DNA of 64,000 nt from Paenibacillus sp. BIC5C1 (GCF_032399705.1 NZ_CP135922.1:1178001-1242000); one strand, 5' to 3'. Counted from the stretch's first letter, positions 35,910-46,015 are shown. The notes: a model not told the origin generated them from the letters alone. Made by a program: numbers and translations.

Positions 35910-37721
35910 ATGCGATTTAAAAGAGCTGCCACACCGCTCGTCGCTCTGTTCATGTCGGTCACATTGTTTGCCGGATGCCAAAGTGTTCAGCCACCATCAG
36001 TAAGTGAACCACAAGGGCCGGTGGATACACCGACCACGACAACCCAGAACGAACCTGCACCACAGACCAACAAGGAGACACCACGGAATGAGACCTTGTA
36101 TATCAATGGGCTGCAATGGGGGCCGCCAACCAATTTCAATCTGTTGAGCGGAAACCCCGCATTTCCAGTGAATTACGGCAACTCTAGGGAACTGGTGTAC
36201 GAAACACTGTTTATGGTAAACCAGCTGGATGGTGGTCTTGAACCGCTCTTGGGCAATTCGTATGAATGGACGGATGAAACCACGCTCCGCATTGAGTTGA
36301 ATGCGGATGCGAAGTGGAGCGACGGAACGGCTTTTACAGCAGATGATGTTGTGTACACCTATGAACTGGGCAAAAAATACGATATCAACTGGAGCAGCTT
36401 CTGGACCTACATCAGTGAAGTAAAAGCGGATGGAGCGCAGGCTGTGGAAATTAAGCTGAACCCTGCTAACCCCAACAAGCTGACTGTACTGGACAGCATC
36501 GAACTGATTCCAATGCTGCCGAAGCATATCTGGGAAGAGATCGAGAAGAAAAACAACAATGATCTGACTGCGATCCGCAAAGAGGTTAATGACAATCCGG
36601 TGGGCACCGGAGCATATAAGCTTCACTTCTACAACGATCAGAAAATTACGATTGTCCGTGATGACAACTACTGGGGTCAGAAATTGTTCGGCAAATTGCC
36701 CGCACCGAAGTACATCACCCACGTGATCTACAAGGATAATGCCGCAGGAGATCTGGCATTCAAGAGTGGTCAAGTGGACGTCTCCCAGCAGTTTATCCCT
36801 CAAGTGTGGAAGATGTGGGAAGGCGGGGCTGCTGTCAAAACGTATCTGAAAGATGCGCCGTATTATCTGCCCGGTTCCATGCCAAGTATTTTCTTCAATC
36901 TGTCCAAAGCCGGACTCGATAATGCTGACGTTCGCCGTGCAATAGCCATGAGCATCAACTATGAAAAAATTTCGGAGCTGGCCATGAGCGGATACTCCGC
37001 ACCAATGCAGCCTTCCCTGACCTTGAACTCGGACGCCGAGTCCAAATATATTGACCAGGATGCCATCAAGTCGTTGCAATGGACGATGGATATTGAAGGA
37101 GCCAACGCCCTGCTCGACAAGATTGGAGCGAAGAAAGGCAAAGATGGCATCCGTGTCCTTAACGGCACACGCCTTGGACCTTTCGAGGTTGAATGTCCTT
37201 ACGGCTGGTCTGACTGGAACGCTGCCCTGGAGATCGTAGCGCAGAGCGCCAAAGCCATAGGGATTGAGATTCGCACCAAATTCCCGGAATCTCCGGTATG
37301 GACCAATGATCTGCAAACCGGCAAATTCGATATCATCATGAATACACCTGCAGGCGGGGTCAGCCCAAGCCAGCCATGGAACCGTGCGATGACGATCATG
37401 TACTCCAAAGGGGTTGCCCCAATGGGTGAGATGGCATTCTGGAACTGGGGACGTTACCAGAATGACCGCGCAGACGCCATTATTGAAGAGATTCCATCTG
37501 TGTCTGACGAGGCGAAGTTGAAATCACTGTATACCGAACTGAATACCATCTGGCTGAAAGATATCCCTTCCATTCCGCTGATGTACAGACCATGGGTGTT
37601 TGACACCGTGAATGAATCAGTCTGGAAAGGCTTCCCGACGGAAGGAGATGGCACCAACATTCCGCCGCAAATCTCGATGGACGGCGCAGGTATTAAGGCA
37701 TTGTATCAGATCCACAATTAA
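35910..37721 (+). CDS. Opp/Dpp-type substrate-binding lipoprotein (SBP family 5)
   Basis: 603 aa. Signal with lipobox FAGC (Cys23), then a Pro/Thr-rich linker. Family 5 signatures are present: LELN-type ADAKWSDGTAFTADDVVYTYEL, NPVGTGAYKL, and PSIFFNLSKAGLDNADVRRAIAMSIN. GGAGGGG lies 7 bases before the ATG. Length is usual for the family. First of five importer genes. Such proteins bind peptides, but several in Firmicutes and Thermotogae bind oligosaccharides; the upstream cre-like site favours a carbohydrate. Confidence 0.92.
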   Translation: MRFKRAATPLVALFMSVTLFAGCQSVQPPSVSEPQGPVDTPTTTTQNEPAPQTNKETPRNETLYINGLQWGPPTNFNLLSGNPAFPVNYGNSRELVYETLFMVNQLDGGLEPLLGNSYEWTDETTLRIELNADAKWSDGTAFTADDVVYTYELGKKYDINWSSFWTYISEVKADGAQAVEIKLNPANPNKLTVLDSIELIPMLPKHIWEEIEKKNNNDLTAIRKEVNDNPVGTGAYKLHFYNDQKITIVRDDNYWGQKLFGKLPAPKYITHVIYKDNAAGDLAFKSGQVDVSQQFIPQVWKMWEGGAAVKTYLKDAPYYLPGSMPSIFFNLSKAGLDNADVRRAIAMSINYEKISELAMSGYSAPMQPSLTLNSDAESKYIDQDAIKSLQWTMDIEGANALLDKIGAKKGKDGIRVLNGTRLGPFEVECPYGWSDWNAALEIVAQSAKAIGIEIRTKFPESPVWTNDLQTGKFDIIMNTPAGGVSPSQPWNRAMTIMYSKGVAPMGEMAFWNWGRYQNDRADAIIEEIPSVSDEAKLKSLYTELNTIWLKDIPSIPLMYRPWVFDTVNESVWKGFPTEGDGTNIPPQISMDGAGIKALYQIHN

Positions 37722-37810
37722 GGAGCTTATATTGAATCAGGACATGATGAAGTGACACGCCACTTTAGACATAAGGCCCTTATCCGCTAAACTCGGGGGT
37801 GCTAAATCCT

Positions 37811-38821
37811 ATGAATGCCTATTCCAGATATGTCGCCAAAAAAGTATTCTGGTACGGCCTGACCCTGGTCATCGCCATCGGACTGAATTTTATTTTGCCA
37901 AGACTGATTGAAGGTAACCCGGTGAGCATGATCGCTTCCAAAATGACGTCAGGGATGACCGACTCGGATTCCATCAAGCGGGTGTATGAGACGTTTACGG
38001 TTGAATTCGGTATTGATCAGCCGCTATGGACCCAATTCGGCATCTATTTAAAAAATCTGTTCACAGGCAATTTGGGCACGTCCTTTGGACTGTATCCGAA
38101 GCCTGTGACGGACATTCTGGCCTCCGCCGTCCCTTGGACGGTGGGGCTTCAACTTCCGGCCATCCTGGTCGGCTGGATCATTGGCAATTTGCTCGGTGCG
38201 ATTGCAGCGTACCGGAAGGGTGTTTTTGATAAAGTGCTGTTTCCGGTAGCATTGTTTATCAATTCCATTCCTTTTTTTACTCTGGCTATTATTATGCTGT
38301 ATGTCTTTGCGTTATCACTGAAATGGTTCCCTTTATCAGGGGGATATGACTTCCAGATGGTGCCGCAGCTGAGCTTCGACTTCATCATGTCGGTGGTTCG
38401 CCACCATACTTTGCCGTTCCTCTCCATTGTGCTTGTGACCATTGGTGGTCAGGCCATTGGTATGCGGGAGATGTCCATCTATGAGCTCAATTCAGACTAT
38501 GTGTTATACAGCAAACTGCTGGGTATTCGCGACGGTCGAATTGCACGTTATGTGTTCCGCAACGCCATGCTGCCGCAAATTACGGGACTTGCGCTCTCCA
38601 TTGGTACGATGGTCGGCGGATCACTCATCTGTGAGATTGTCTTCAGTTATCCGGGTATCGGCACATGGCTGTTCACGGCTATACGGCAGCTGGATTACCC
38701 ACTAATCTCGGGATGTACGCTGCTGATTGCCATTGCTGTATTGCTTGCGAATTTCACCATTGATGTCATCTACGGCTTCATTGACCCGCGCATCAAGGCC
38801 GCTCAAATGGAGGAACAGTGA
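37811..38821 (+). CDS. ABC transporter permease (DppB/OppB type)
   Basis: 336 aa with six membrane helices. N-terminal [26 protein letters not shown] and the TMD0-like EGNPVS region are typical of the B subunit. The coupling loop is [30 protein letters not shown] lies before the ATG at 37811; the frame is open slightly upstream to 37799. The last three bases overlap the region before the DppC-type start. Confidence 0.92.
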   Translation: MNAYSRYVAKKVFWYGLTLVIAIGLNFILPRLIEGNPVSMIASKMTSGMTDSDSIKRVYETFTVEFGIDQPLWTQFGIYLKNLFTGNLGTSFGLYPKPVTDILASAVPWTVGLQLPAILVGWIIGNLLGAIAAYRKGVFDKVLFPVALFINSIPFFTLAIIMLYVFALSLKWFPLSGGYDFQMVPQLSFDFIMSVVRHHTLPFLSIVLVTIGGQAIGMREMSIYELNSDYVLYSKLLGIRDGRIARYVFRNAMLPQITGLALSIGTMVGGSLICEIVFSYPGIGTWLFTAIRQLDYPLISGCTLLIAIAVLLANFTIDVIYGFIDPRIKAAQMEEQ

Positions 38822-38822
38822 T

Positions 38823-39659
38823 ATGAAGCATTCGATCTCTATTTTGCTGAAGTCACCCAAATTCATGATCGGTGCGGTGACTTTTGTCGGCATGCTGCTC
38901 TTGGTTACGATCTATCCGCTCATTAATCGCAGTGATCCCCTTGAGATGATTGCGATGGCGTTCCAGCCACCTGGCGATGGCCTGCTATTAGGATCGGACA
39001 ATTTTGGACGGGACATTTTCCTTGAATTGATGTATGGCATCCAGACATCCATACGTGTAGGGCTGATTGCAGGTGTGTTTGCGACCGTTATCGGTCTGGT
39101 TATGGGGCTTGTGTCGGGATATATAGGGGGAATGCTGGATAACTTTCTGACGGCAATTACCAACATATTCATCGTCATTCCTTCGTTTATTATTCTGATC
39201 CTGATCTCCGTCAGCATTGATTCACGCAGTTCCCTGGTGACGGCGATCATTATCGGTATAACCAGCTGGCCTTGGACGGCCCGGGCTGTGCGAGCTCAGA
39301 CGACATCTCTACGCAGCCGGGATCATGTGCATATTGCGAAAATTTCGGGACACAGTACGCCGCGTATCATTATCCATGAGATTTTGCCGTATATCGCGTC
39401 TTATGTGGTGATGGCTTTTGTGCTCCAGACGGCATCGGGCATTCTGTCCGAAGCTTCCATCTCCATGCTGGGACTGGGGCCGTATAATACGATCTCGCTT
39501 GGCATTCTGATGAACTGGGCACTTGTGTTTGAAGCGCCAGTAGCAGGGGCGTGGTGGGCTTTCATTCCTGCAGCGCTGGCGATTGCCGTCATTACCTTTT
39601 CGCTTTATCTGATGAATACGGGCATGGACGAAATTTTCAATCCGAAAATAAGGAGCTAA
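38823..39659 (+). CDS. ABC transporter permease (DppC/OppC type)
   Basis: 278 aa with six membrane helices. The motif [27 protein letters not shown] is characteristic of the C subunit, and the coupling loop includes [22 protein letters not shown]. The ATG at 38823 follows GGAGGAAC and the preceding stop by one base; the frame extends further upstream only through the partner gene. Heterodimer partner of the preceding permease. Confidence 0.93.
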   Translation: MKHSISILLKSPKFMIGAVTFVGMLLLVTIYPLINRSDPLEMIAMAFQPPGDGLLLGSDNFGRDIFLELMYGIQTSIRVGLIAGVFATVIGLVMGLVSGYIGGMLDNFLTAITNIFIVIPSFIILILISVSIDSRSSLVTAIIIGITSWPWTARAVRAQTTSLRSRDHVHIAKISGHSTPRIIIHEILPYIASYVVMAFVLQTASGILSEASISMLGLGPYNTISLGILMNWALVFEAPVAGAWWAFIPAALAIAVITFSLYLMNTGMDEIFNPKIRS

Positions 39660-39663
39660 GACC

Positions 39664-40797
39664 ATGAACCAACCTATACTTCAGGTCAGCGGTCTGAAAA
39701 CCTATTACCGTACCCGGCTCAAGGAGAACGTCTTTGCCGTCGATGGGGTGGAGTTCGGGCTGAAAGAGGGGCAGACGCTGGGCATTGCAGGTGAATCGGG
39801 CTGTGGCAAATCGACGCTGGCGCTCAGCCTGATGGGCTTTTATTTCCCGCCGCTTCATTATGGCAGTGGTTCGATCCGCATTAATGGTACCGATATTATG
39901 CAGCTGAACAAAGAGCAGCTTCGTTCTCGCATTCTGGGCAAGGAAATTGCTTATATTCCGCAGGCTGCCATGAATGCACTAAACCCAACGCTGCGGATTA
40001 TCAGGTTTATTGAAGATATCATGAAGGAGCATCGTCCGGAGATGAAACGGTCGGATGTACGGAAGATGGCTACGGAGCGCTTTCAATCACTGAATCTGTC
40101 GCCGGATGTGCTGGATATGTATCCAAATGAATTATCCGGCGGCATGAAGCAGCGAACGGTTATCGCCATCTCAACGATTCTGAATCCCAACGTGCTTATT
40201 GCGGATGAACCTACTTCCGCACTGGATGTGACTTCCCAGAAGGCAGTCATTCGTCTGTTGAAGGATTTGTTGAAGCGTAAAGTCATCAAATCACTGGTGT
40301 TCATCACGCATGAACTGCCGCTGTTGTACCATGTGACGGATGAAATTATGGTGATGTATGCCGGGGAGATTGTGGAACGAGGTACGGCAGAGCAGATGAT
40401 TTTCAATCCGCTGCATCCGTACACCCGCAAGCTGATGGGTTCCATCATTGTGCCCGAAGAGGGCATGAAGGAGCATAAACTGGCTGCCATTCCTGGTGCA
40501 CCACCAAATCTGAAGAATGTGCCGGAAGGCTGCCGTTTCGCAGAGCGCTGTACACTGGTGACCGACGAGTGCCGCCAGGGCAAAATCGAGAACATTCATG
40601 TCGATGGACGCATATATCGCTGTCTCCTGACACCAGAGATTTTGGAGCAGATCAGGGAGCAGGAGCAGGACGGTCATTTAGAGCAGAAGAGCATAAACGA
40701 ACAGCCCCAGGAGATGGAACAAAATCAGGAGGAAAGCGTCTTAAATAAAATTGAAATCCAGGATATTGGAACTGACACAGACGATATAGCAGACTAA
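39664..40797 (+). CDS. ABC transporter ATP-binding protein (DppD/OppD type)
   Basis: 377 aa. Walker [11 protein letters not shown]-loop [12 protein letters not shown], signature LSGGMKQR, Walker [13 protein letters not shown] and H-loop FITHE are intact. The HPYTRKL segment and Cys-rich [14 protein letters not shown], part of the oligopeptide-transporter C-terminal domain, could bind an iron-sulfur cluster as in DppD. A Glu/Gln-rich tail of about 50 residues extends the usual length. It starts 4 bp after the permease gene. Confidence 0.93.
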   Translation: MNQPILQVSGLKTYYRTRLKENVFAVDGVEFGLKEGQTLGIAGESGCGKSTLALSLMGFYFPPLHYGSGSIRINGTDIMQLNKEQLRSRILGKEIAYIPQAAMNALNPTLRIIRFIEDIMKEHRPEMKRSDVRKMATERFQSLNLSPDVLDMYPNELSGGMKQRTVIAISTILNPNVLIADEPTSALDVTSQKAVIRLLKDLLKRKVIKSLVFITHELPLLYHVTDEIMVMYAGEIVERGTAEQMIFNPLHPYTRKLMGSIIVPEEGMKEHKLAAIPGAPPNLKNVPEGCRFAERCTLVTDECRQGKIENIHVDGRIYRCLLTPEILEQIREQEQDGHLEQKSINEQPQEMEQNQEESVLNKIEIQDIGTDTDDIAD

Positions 40798-40860
40798 TGA
40801 AATGATTCTTTCTGGGCGTAATGAGCTCGGATCAAGGCTCCCCGAAAGGAGTGAGGTAGT

Positions 40861-41661
40861 ATGGCGATAGGCAAGGTGCTGATCAGCGGCCGCCATCTGA
40901 CCAAGGTGTACGGTACAGGCAATCGTAAAAAGGCAGCCGTGGACGATGTGAGCTTTGATTTTCATGAAGGGGAGATTATATCCATTGTCGGAGAGAGCGG
41001 CAGTGGCAAAACCACGCTTGCAAAAATGATCATGGGCCTGCTCAAGGAAACGGATGGAGCGATTGAATACGATGGCAAGCCCAGACAACTGAAACGGTAC
41101 CGTGAGCGCAAAGCTTATTGGAAGGATATCCAGGCCATTTTCCAGGATCCGTTTTCTTCGTTCAACGTATTTCACCGGGTGGAAAAGCTGCTGGTGGACT
41201 GTATCAAACTTCAGGGGCTGAAGCTGAACAAGGACGAAGAATATGCCAAAATGAAGGAGGCCTGTTCCTTCGTCAACCTGAAGTTCGAAGAGTTATACAA
41301 CAAATATCCGTTTGAACTGTCCGGTGGACAGATGCAACGGCTTATGATTGCCCGCATTTTCATGCTGCATCCTAAGGTATTGATTGCCGATGAACCAACG
41401 TCCATGGTGGACGCATGCTCGCGTTCAACGATTCTGGATATGCTGCTCAAGCTGCGCGACGAGAACCGCATGACCATTGTATTTATTACGCACGATGTGG
41501 GTCTGGCTTATTATGTGAGCGACACGATCTGTATTATGGAGCATGGACGAATGGTGGAGGCAGGGAGAGCGGAGGAGGTCATTCATCATGCGGAGCATCC
41601 TTATACCAAACAATTAATCAATGACGTACCCAAAATTCATTCTCCCTGGGTGCTCGAGTGA
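40861..41661 (+). CDS. ABC transporter ATP-binding protein (DppF/OppF type)
   Basis: 266 aa. Walker [11 protein letters not shown]-loop [12 protein letters not shown], signature LSGGQMQR, Walker [13 protein letters not shown] and H-loop FITHD are present. It ends shortly after HPYTKQL, so it lacks the longer Cys-containing C-terminal extension seen in its partner. AAAGGAGTGAGG precedes the ATG. It completes the importer and is followed by a terminator. Confidence 0.92.
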   Translation: MAIGKVLISGRHLTKVYGTGNRKKAAVDDVSFDFHEGEIISIVGESGSGKTTLAKMIMGLLKETDGAIEYDGKPRQLKRYRERKAYWKDIQAIFQDPFSSFNVFHRVEKLLVDCIKLQGLKLNKDEEYAKMKEACSFVNLKFEELYNKYPFELSGGQMQRLMIARIFMLHPKVLIADEPTSMVDACSRSTILDMLLKLRDENRMTIVFITHDVGLAYYVSDTICIMEHGRMVEAGRAEEVIHHAEHPYTKQLINDVPKIHSPWVLE

Positions 41662-41678
41662 CACAAGTGACACAAATC

Positions 41679-41716
41679 AAGCCCTGGACCGTTTTGAGCG
41701 GAACAGGGCTTCTTAT
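41679..41716 (+). terminator. Terminator of the Opp/Dpp-type operon
   Basis: AAGCCCTG (41679-41686) pairs with CAGGGCTT (41704-41711), with an inner CCG/CGG pair and T-rich sequence after. Confidence 0.65.
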
Positions 41717-41738
41717 TGTCCAAGATGAAAGGTTCGTT

Positions 41739-41950
41739 TTAGCGAGTGGGTGGTTGTGGCGTCTGTGCAGACTCTGTTGATGGGGGTGTTGAATGGGTGT
41801 GATCTTCCGCGTTATTCTGGTTTGTCTGCTTGCCGGAATAAAAGTTAATGATATCATCAACCGTAGAAAACACGACATTTACATCAAAATGTTCGTTGTG
41901 TGTTTGAATAAAAACCTCTTTTCCAATCCTGTTGTTGCTGTTTAGTTCAA
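41739..41950 (-). other. Coding-like frame without a standard start, downstream of HU
   Basis: On the minus strand one frame reads through the end of the HU gene (different frame) and continues for about 70 codons to a stop at 41739-41741. It includes RIGKEVFIQTHNEHFDVN and VVFSTVDDIINFYSG, then a Pro/Thr/Gln-rich tail. Composition is protein-like, yet no ATG, GTG or TTG occurs before its middle. An AAAAGAGG-like site precedes an ATT codon. It may be a gene remnant, a rare-start small protein or chance. Confidence 0.25.
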
Positions 41951-42214
41951 AGCTTCTTTCATGGTTAATCCTGCTGTGAATACGGGAACTTTACCTGCTG
42001 GAAGCTGAATTTCCTTACCGGTTCGACGGCTTTTACCCATACGTGCTTCACGATTACGCACTTCGAATTTGCCGAATCCAACCAGTTGAACCTCTTTGCC
42101 TTCTTTTAATGCTTCCAAAATCGAATCCAGTACAACCGTTACGGCCTTTTCAGCGTTCTTTTTGGAGAATCCGCCGTTTTTGGCTACTTCTGTGATCAAT
42201 TGTTCTTTATCCAT
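41942..42214 (-). CDS. hup: HU-family DNA-binding protein
   Basis: 90 aa, the exact family length. It has the N-terminal MDKEQLITEVAKNGGFSKK helix, the VGFGKFEVRNREARMGKS beta-arm region and the RTGKEIQLPAGKVPVFTAG end. This is the bacterial histone-like HU protein, a homodimer that bends DNA. AGGTATGAC precedes the ATG, a modest ribosome site. It lies 74 bp downstream of the cold-shock gene on the same strand, with a terminator between. Paenibacilli often carry more than one HU; whether this is the main copy cannot be told. Confidence 0.93.
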   Translation of the reverse strand: MDKEQLITEVAKNGGFSKKNAEKAVTVVLDSILEALKEGKEVQLVGFGKFEVRNREARMGKSRRTGKEIQLPAGKVPVFTAGLTMKEALN

Positions 42215-42255
42215 TTGTCATACCTCGCTTTTCGTTTTTGGATGAAATAAAACAA

Positions 42256-42281
42256 AAAGCTGCCTTGTACAAGGCAGCTTT
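42256..42281 (-). terminator. Terminator of the cold-shock gene
   Basis: A perfect 26-bp palindrome, AAAGCTGCCTTGT/ACAAGGCAGCTTT, followed on the minus strand by TTTGTTTTATT, 7 bp after the csp stop. Confidence 0.88.
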
Positions 42282-42288
42282 AATATAA

Positions 42289-42489
42289 TTAAACTTTAGT
42301 AACGTTCTCAGCCTGTGGACCACGGTTACCTTGAGTTACTTCGAATTGGACGCGTTGTCCTTCATCCAATGTTTTGAAGCCGTCGCCTTGAATTGCACTG
42401 AAATGAACGAATACGTCTGTTCCTTCTTCAGTTTCGATAAAGCCAAATCCTTTGTCCGCGTTAAACCATTTCACTGTACCTGTTTGCAT
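42289..42489 (-). CDS. csp: Cold-shock protein (CspA/CspB family)
   Basis: 66 aa, single cold-shock (OB-fold) domain. RNA-binding motifs RNP1 (KGFGFIE) and RNP2 (VFVHFSAI) are intact, followed by [17 protein letters not shown]. It binds single-stranded RNA as a chaperone. GGAGGAAC lies 6 bases before the ATG. The ~170 bp to the divergent recombinase gene includes a long 5' leader-like stretch, as is common for csp genes. Confidence 0.95.
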   Translation of the reverse strand: MQTGTVKWFNADKGFGFIETEEGTDVFVHFSAIQGDGFKTLDEGQRVQFEVTQGNRGPQAENVTKV

Positions 42490-42584
42490 GTAGTTCCTCC
42501 AAAAAATAAGTTTTTAAACGACCATTTTGAAAAGGCTAATTTAACAATCAACGCTAATCAGGTATATTCAAACCCACAGACTTG

Positions 42585-42631
42585 ATGTCCGCTAATGTAT
42601 CGATTAATATGATAATACCATGTCCGCTAAT
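42585..42631. repeat. 12-bp direct repeat ATGTCCGCTAAT upstream of the recombinase
   Basis: Identical copies lie at 42585-42596 and 42620-42631 (35 bp apart start to start), and a partial third, CGCTAAT, at 42552-42558. They sit in the promoter region shared by csp and the recombinase and could be an operator or recombination arm-site array. Confidence 0.5.
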
Positions 42632-42659
42632 ATAAGTCAAGATTTGGAGGTTTTTTCTA

Positions 42660-43586
42660 ATGGATAAGATATCTGGTACTTCGATACAAGGGGAAATGGT
42701 TGTTCAGGAATTCATACATATGCTTACAATCCAGGGAGAATTGACTCCCAAAACCTTGAAGGAATATGCGAGTGATTTGAAGCATTTTACCGAATGGTAT
42801 AAAGAGAATGATTCTCGGAGTGAAGAGATTTCATTTCATATTGAAGATGTGCATACATCGACTTTGGTCCGTTACCGGGAGGATTCACAGAAGGTGATGC
42901 AATTGAAGCCATCTACCATTAATCGCAGACTGATTACATTGAAGCGTTTTTTCAAGTGGGCCGTATCGGAATCCAGGATCAACAGTGATCCTTCCAAACC
43001 TTTGAAATTCATTCCGGAAGACAAGGTTAGCCCACGCCGAATGACCACCGAGGAAGAACAATCATTCATATCTGCGGTCGAGAACGGCAACTCGCTTCGG
43101 GATCAGACCATCCTTACGCTCATGTTTCATACCGGTATGCGAACGATGGAGATATGTAACCTCGCTCCCGATGATATTGAATTGGGCAAACGAAGCGGGC
43201 AAGTTACCGTGCGGGCCGATAAACGAAACGGTCAACGGAAAATTCCGCTGAACATGACATGTATTACTTTGTTGAAGATGTACATGGCTGGCCTCGCATC
43301 GGATAGTCCTTACCTGTTTCCTTCCGAGAAAACCAGTGATCGCTTAACGGAGAGGGCGCTGCGCCATTTGATCAAAAAGGTGATGACTACAGCCGGTCTC
43401 GAGGGGCTAAGTTCCCATGATCTGCGTCATCGGTTCGGATACGCTATGGCCGAGCATACACCACTACATCGCTTGGCAGAAATGATGGGACATATCAATC
43501 CGGATACGACTATGATTTATGTTAAGGGGTTAAATGCCAATCTATCTTCATCAGCAGAAGAGAATGGAGAAACGGAACCGCATTAA
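42660..43586 (+). CDS. Tyrosine recombinase/integrase (XerC/D-like)
   Basis: 308 aa. An N-terminal SAM-like core-binding domain (about 15-105) is followed by the catalytic domain. The first Arg is in TGMRTMEI, Lys in ADKRNGQRKI, HxxR in SHDLRHRFG, His/Gly in EMMGHINPDTT and the nucleophile Tyr in MIYVKG. All the R-K-H-R-H-Y residues are present, so it looks active. TTGGAGG lies 10 bases before the ATG. It stands alone without phage or transposon partners. XerC/D proper is about this length, but a lone recombinase beside csp is not a classical xer locus. Confidence 0.88.
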   Translation: MDKISGTSIQGEMVVQEFIHMLTIQGELTPKTLKEYASDLKHFTEWYKENDSRSEEISFHIEDVHTSTLVRYREDSQKVMQLKPSTINRRLITLKRFFKWAVSESRINSDPSKPLKFIPEDKVSPRRMTTEEEQSFISAVENGNSLRDQTILTLMFHTGMRTMEICNLAPDDIELGKRSGQVTVRADKRNGQRKIPLNMTCITLLKMYMAGLASDSPYLFPSEKTSDRLTERALRHLIKKVMTTAGLEGLSSHDLRHRFGYAMAEHTPLHRLAEMMGHINPDTTMIYVKGLNANLSSSAEENGETEPH

Positions 43587-43644
43587 AGTATGTGAAGAAC
43601 TCTTTATGAGGAATTAAGAATGGATATAGGAATATAGGATCAAT

Positions 43645-43673
43645 GCCCTGACCCACTTCAAGTGGATGAGGGC
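43645..43673. terminator. Stem-loop between convergent genes
   Basis: GCCCT...CCACTT/AAGTGG...AGGGC overlaps the stop of the minus-strand gene at 43658. Only a weak T-run follows, so termination may be partial. Confidence 0.45.
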
Positions 43674-44179
43674 TGTTTGGTTATCCAAGAATGACTGACA
43701 TCCCATTCGGGTTTGTTGTTTGCATTGATTTGCGATTCTAATGTAATAATGGCATAGGTTCCATCATGCTTTTCCCAATAAAGTATTGCCTTTGTATGAT
43801 CGGGATGTAAAAGCAAGGCAGGCATGATATCCCCGTTTTCCAGCATGGTTCTTCGTTCATTACTATAATAGGCAGTGATGAAGGAAGAGTGCTCTTGATG
43901 GGGAAGGGTGTTTAATGAATCCTCCAAGCTGTAAAACAGTTTCCATTCAGTTATATTTTCCTCCTCACTGTTCTCATTCAGCGTGCTACGTATCGCCTCC
44001 ATTCCTCTGCTCCATGATTTTGTTAATTCCTCCTGAAGTTCTCGAGGTTGGTTCTCCCAGCGTGAAGACTCTGTGGATGCTTCTAACCGATCAGTTCGAA
44101 TCGTCTCCGTGATTGCACCGCTGCTAATTAATATTGCGGCAATACCGGTCGTTATCATTCCGGATTTCAAATAATTCAT
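43658..44179 (-). CDS. Secreted or membrane-anchored hypothetical protein
   Basis: 173 aa. One N-terminal hydrophobic segment (about residues 7-23, ITTGIAAILISSGAIT) suggests a signal peptide or anchor without a lipobox. The mature part is Glu/Ser-rich. It includes WKLFYSLEDSLNTLPHQEHSSF and ends AIITLESQINANNKPEWDVSHSWI. I do not recognise a family. A plausible ribosome site, AGGAG, lies before the ATG, and the gene is convergent with the recombinase. Composition resembles the neighbouring chromosome. Confidence 0.6.
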   Translation of the reverse strand: MNYLKSGMITTGIAAILISSGAITETIRTDRLEASTESSRWENQPRELQEELTKSWSRGMEAIRSTLNENSEEENITEWKLFYSLEDSLNTLPHQEHSSFITAYYSNERRTMLENGDIMPALLLHPDHTKAILYWEKHDGTYAIITLESQINANNKPEWDVSHSWITKQPSST

Positions 44180-44279
44180 CAGTTAATAGACTCCTATCCT
44201 TTTTCATAATCAACTACTTCCTATATTTTACCATATATTTGTGTATGAGCACTTATTAGATCAATCTTATCACCATAAA

Positions 44280-44293
44280 AGTAAGCGGTTACA
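44280..44293 (+). promoter_or_regulatory. cre-like site before the second YesN/YesM operon
   Basis: AGTAAGCGGTTACA matches 12 of 14 positions of the CcpA consensus. A TATTAT box follows at 44313-44318. Confidence 0.35.
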
Positions 44294-44395
44294 CAATTAA
44301 ATTTATATTGTATATTATGATGGCAACCTTGAATCATATCGACATATACATTATTGCTTGGGCTTATGGCCCCTTAAATAAAGGAGGAATCTGAC

Positions 44396-46015
44396 GTGTA
44401 CCGGGTATTGTTGGTGGATGATGAAGAGGATGTACGCGAAGGGTTGGTTGTAGAGGTGGATTGGGAAGCACTCGATCTGCGCATAGTTGGTCTGGCGGAG
44501 AATGGACGTGAAGCACTGGAGATGGCAGAACGAGTGGAGCCGGATATTGTGGTAACGGATATCAGCATGCCATTTATGGATGGACTGGAACTTGCCAAAA
44601 GGTTGCGGGAACGAAATCCGCTTGTAAAAGTGGTGATTTTGACCGGATACGATGAATTCGACTACGCTCGACAAGCGGTCTCGCTGAGTGTGGATGAATA
44701 TTTACTAAAGCCTTTCTCGGCAGGACATCTGACAGATCTGCTTACAAGGTTGCGTGCACAGATGGCAGATGAAGTGGCAGAGCGAGAGGATGTACAGCAG
44801 CTGCGCGACCATTATTATACAAGCCTGCCCCTGTTACAGGCGGACCTGATGGCCACTTTGTTGCATCGGCAAAAATCGCCTGAATATATTCACGGCAAAG
44901 CAAAGCAATGTGGACTGGATCTGCAAGGTGAACGCTATGGTGTATCCGTATTGACCCTGCATATGGACGGAGACCAATCCGAGGATGTGGAGTTGAAGCA
45001 GTTCGCTGCGCTAAACATTGCCGCAGAGGTATGGGCGGAACACGGGGCCGGACATGCTTTTATGCATCAGGAGACGATTGTGCTGCTCTATGTAGATCGA
45101 TGGGGTGGAGGAGATGGGGAAAAACGACAGCAGCAGGCGCTGGAAAATGTAATGCGCAGCATCAATCACTATCTGCGTGTTCCTGCCACTGTTGGATCGG
45201 GCTCGATCGTGAACACACTGGCAGGTGTAAAGCATGCCTATGAGGATGCACTACTGGCACTGGATTATCGGCTTGTACCGGGGACTGATCCACTTATTTA
45301 TATTGCAGATGTGGAGCGTCAGACGGCGGGAAAATTGCGTTTTGACGAGTTGAAGCAGCAAACGCTGACACGTTGTTTGAAAGCGGGTACGCAGGCGGAG
45401 CTGGAGGATGCGCTAGAGATCATTTTCCGGGAAATTACGGTGGAGCATGGGCGAAGTGACATCCAATTGTATCTGATTGAAGTTTTAACAAACGTTTGGA
45501 AAGCGGCCCAAGCATCGGGTGAGGCCATGGAAGACATTTTTGGAGCAGGGTTCCAGTTGTATGCCGATTTATTCCGTTTGCCTGGGTTGTCTGAGGCACA
45601 GGGTAAGGTGCGGGAGGTTTGTCTGCTCGTTCAACAACGTATTGCCAGCGGAAGGCAGCATGTGTACAAGGATATTGTGGAACAGGCATTGTCGTTTACC
45701 AAAGAACATTACGCCGATCCGGATCTGTCCATTCAGAAAGTATGCGGGCATCTGCATATCAGTTCGGGTTATTTTTGTGGCATTTTCAAAAAAGAAGTAC
45801 AGCTTACCTTCCTGCAATATTTGATGCAAATCCGGATGGAGGCGGCGAAGGAATTGCTTCGATCCACAGAGATGAAGTCGTTTGAGATTGCTGGTCAGGT
45901 AGGCTTCGCGGAACCGAATTATTTCAGTTTTTGCTTCAAAAAACACATCGGCGTCTCGCCCAAAGAATATCGCAAACAGATTGCACTAACAGCTAGTGAA
46001 GGCACAAGCCGATGA
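44396..46015 (+). CDS. Response regulator, CheY-AraC (YesN type)
   Basis: 539 aa from a GTG with AAAGGAGGA 7 bases upstream. Receiver: LLVDDEEDVREG, phospho-acceptor Asp in VVTDISMPFMDG, Lys in EYLLKPFSAGHL. A long middle region (about 130-420) has no recognised domain and probably carries dimerisation functions. The C-terminal AraC domain has LSIQKVCGHLHISSGYFCGIFK and FEIAGQVGFAEPNYFSFCFKK. It overlaps the kinase gene by 4 bp. It presumably activates the downstream galactose-type (mgl) transporter. Confidence 0.92.
   Translation: MYRVLLVDDEEDVREGLVVEVDWEALDLRIVGLAENGREALEMAERVEPDIVVTDISMPFMDGLELAKRLRERNPLVKVVILTGYDEFDYARQAVSLSVDEYLLKPFSAGHLTDLLTRLRAQMADEVAEREDVQQLRDHYYTSLPLLQADLMATLLHRQKSPEYIHGKAKQCGLDLQGERYGVSVLTLHMDGDQSEDVELKQFAALNIAAEVWAEHGAGHAFMHQETIVLLYVDRWGGGDGEKRQQQALENVMRSINHYLRVPATVGSGSIVNTLAGVKHAYEDALLALDYRLVPGTDPLIYIADVERQTAGKLRFDELKQQTLTRCLKAGTQAELEDALEIIFREITVEHGRSDIQLYLIEVLTNVWKAAQASGEAMEDIFGAGFQLYADLFRLPGLSEAQGKVREVCLLVQQRIASGRQHVYKDIVEQALSFTKEHYADPDLSIQKVCGHLHISSGYFCGIFKKEVQLTFLQYLMQIRMEAAKELLRSTEMKSFEIAGQVGFAEPNYFSFCFKKHIGVSPKEYRKQIALTASEGTSR

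Noticed and set aside
35997..37316. Long minus-strand open frame of about 439 codons
   Set aside because: It is fully antisense to the well-supported family 5 binding protein, has no ribosome site and no recognisable motif.
41618..41878. Minus-strand frame of 86 codons after the Opp/Dpp-type operon
   Set aside because: It runs through the terminator and the end of the ATPase gene and has no motif; a different frame here looks more coding-like.
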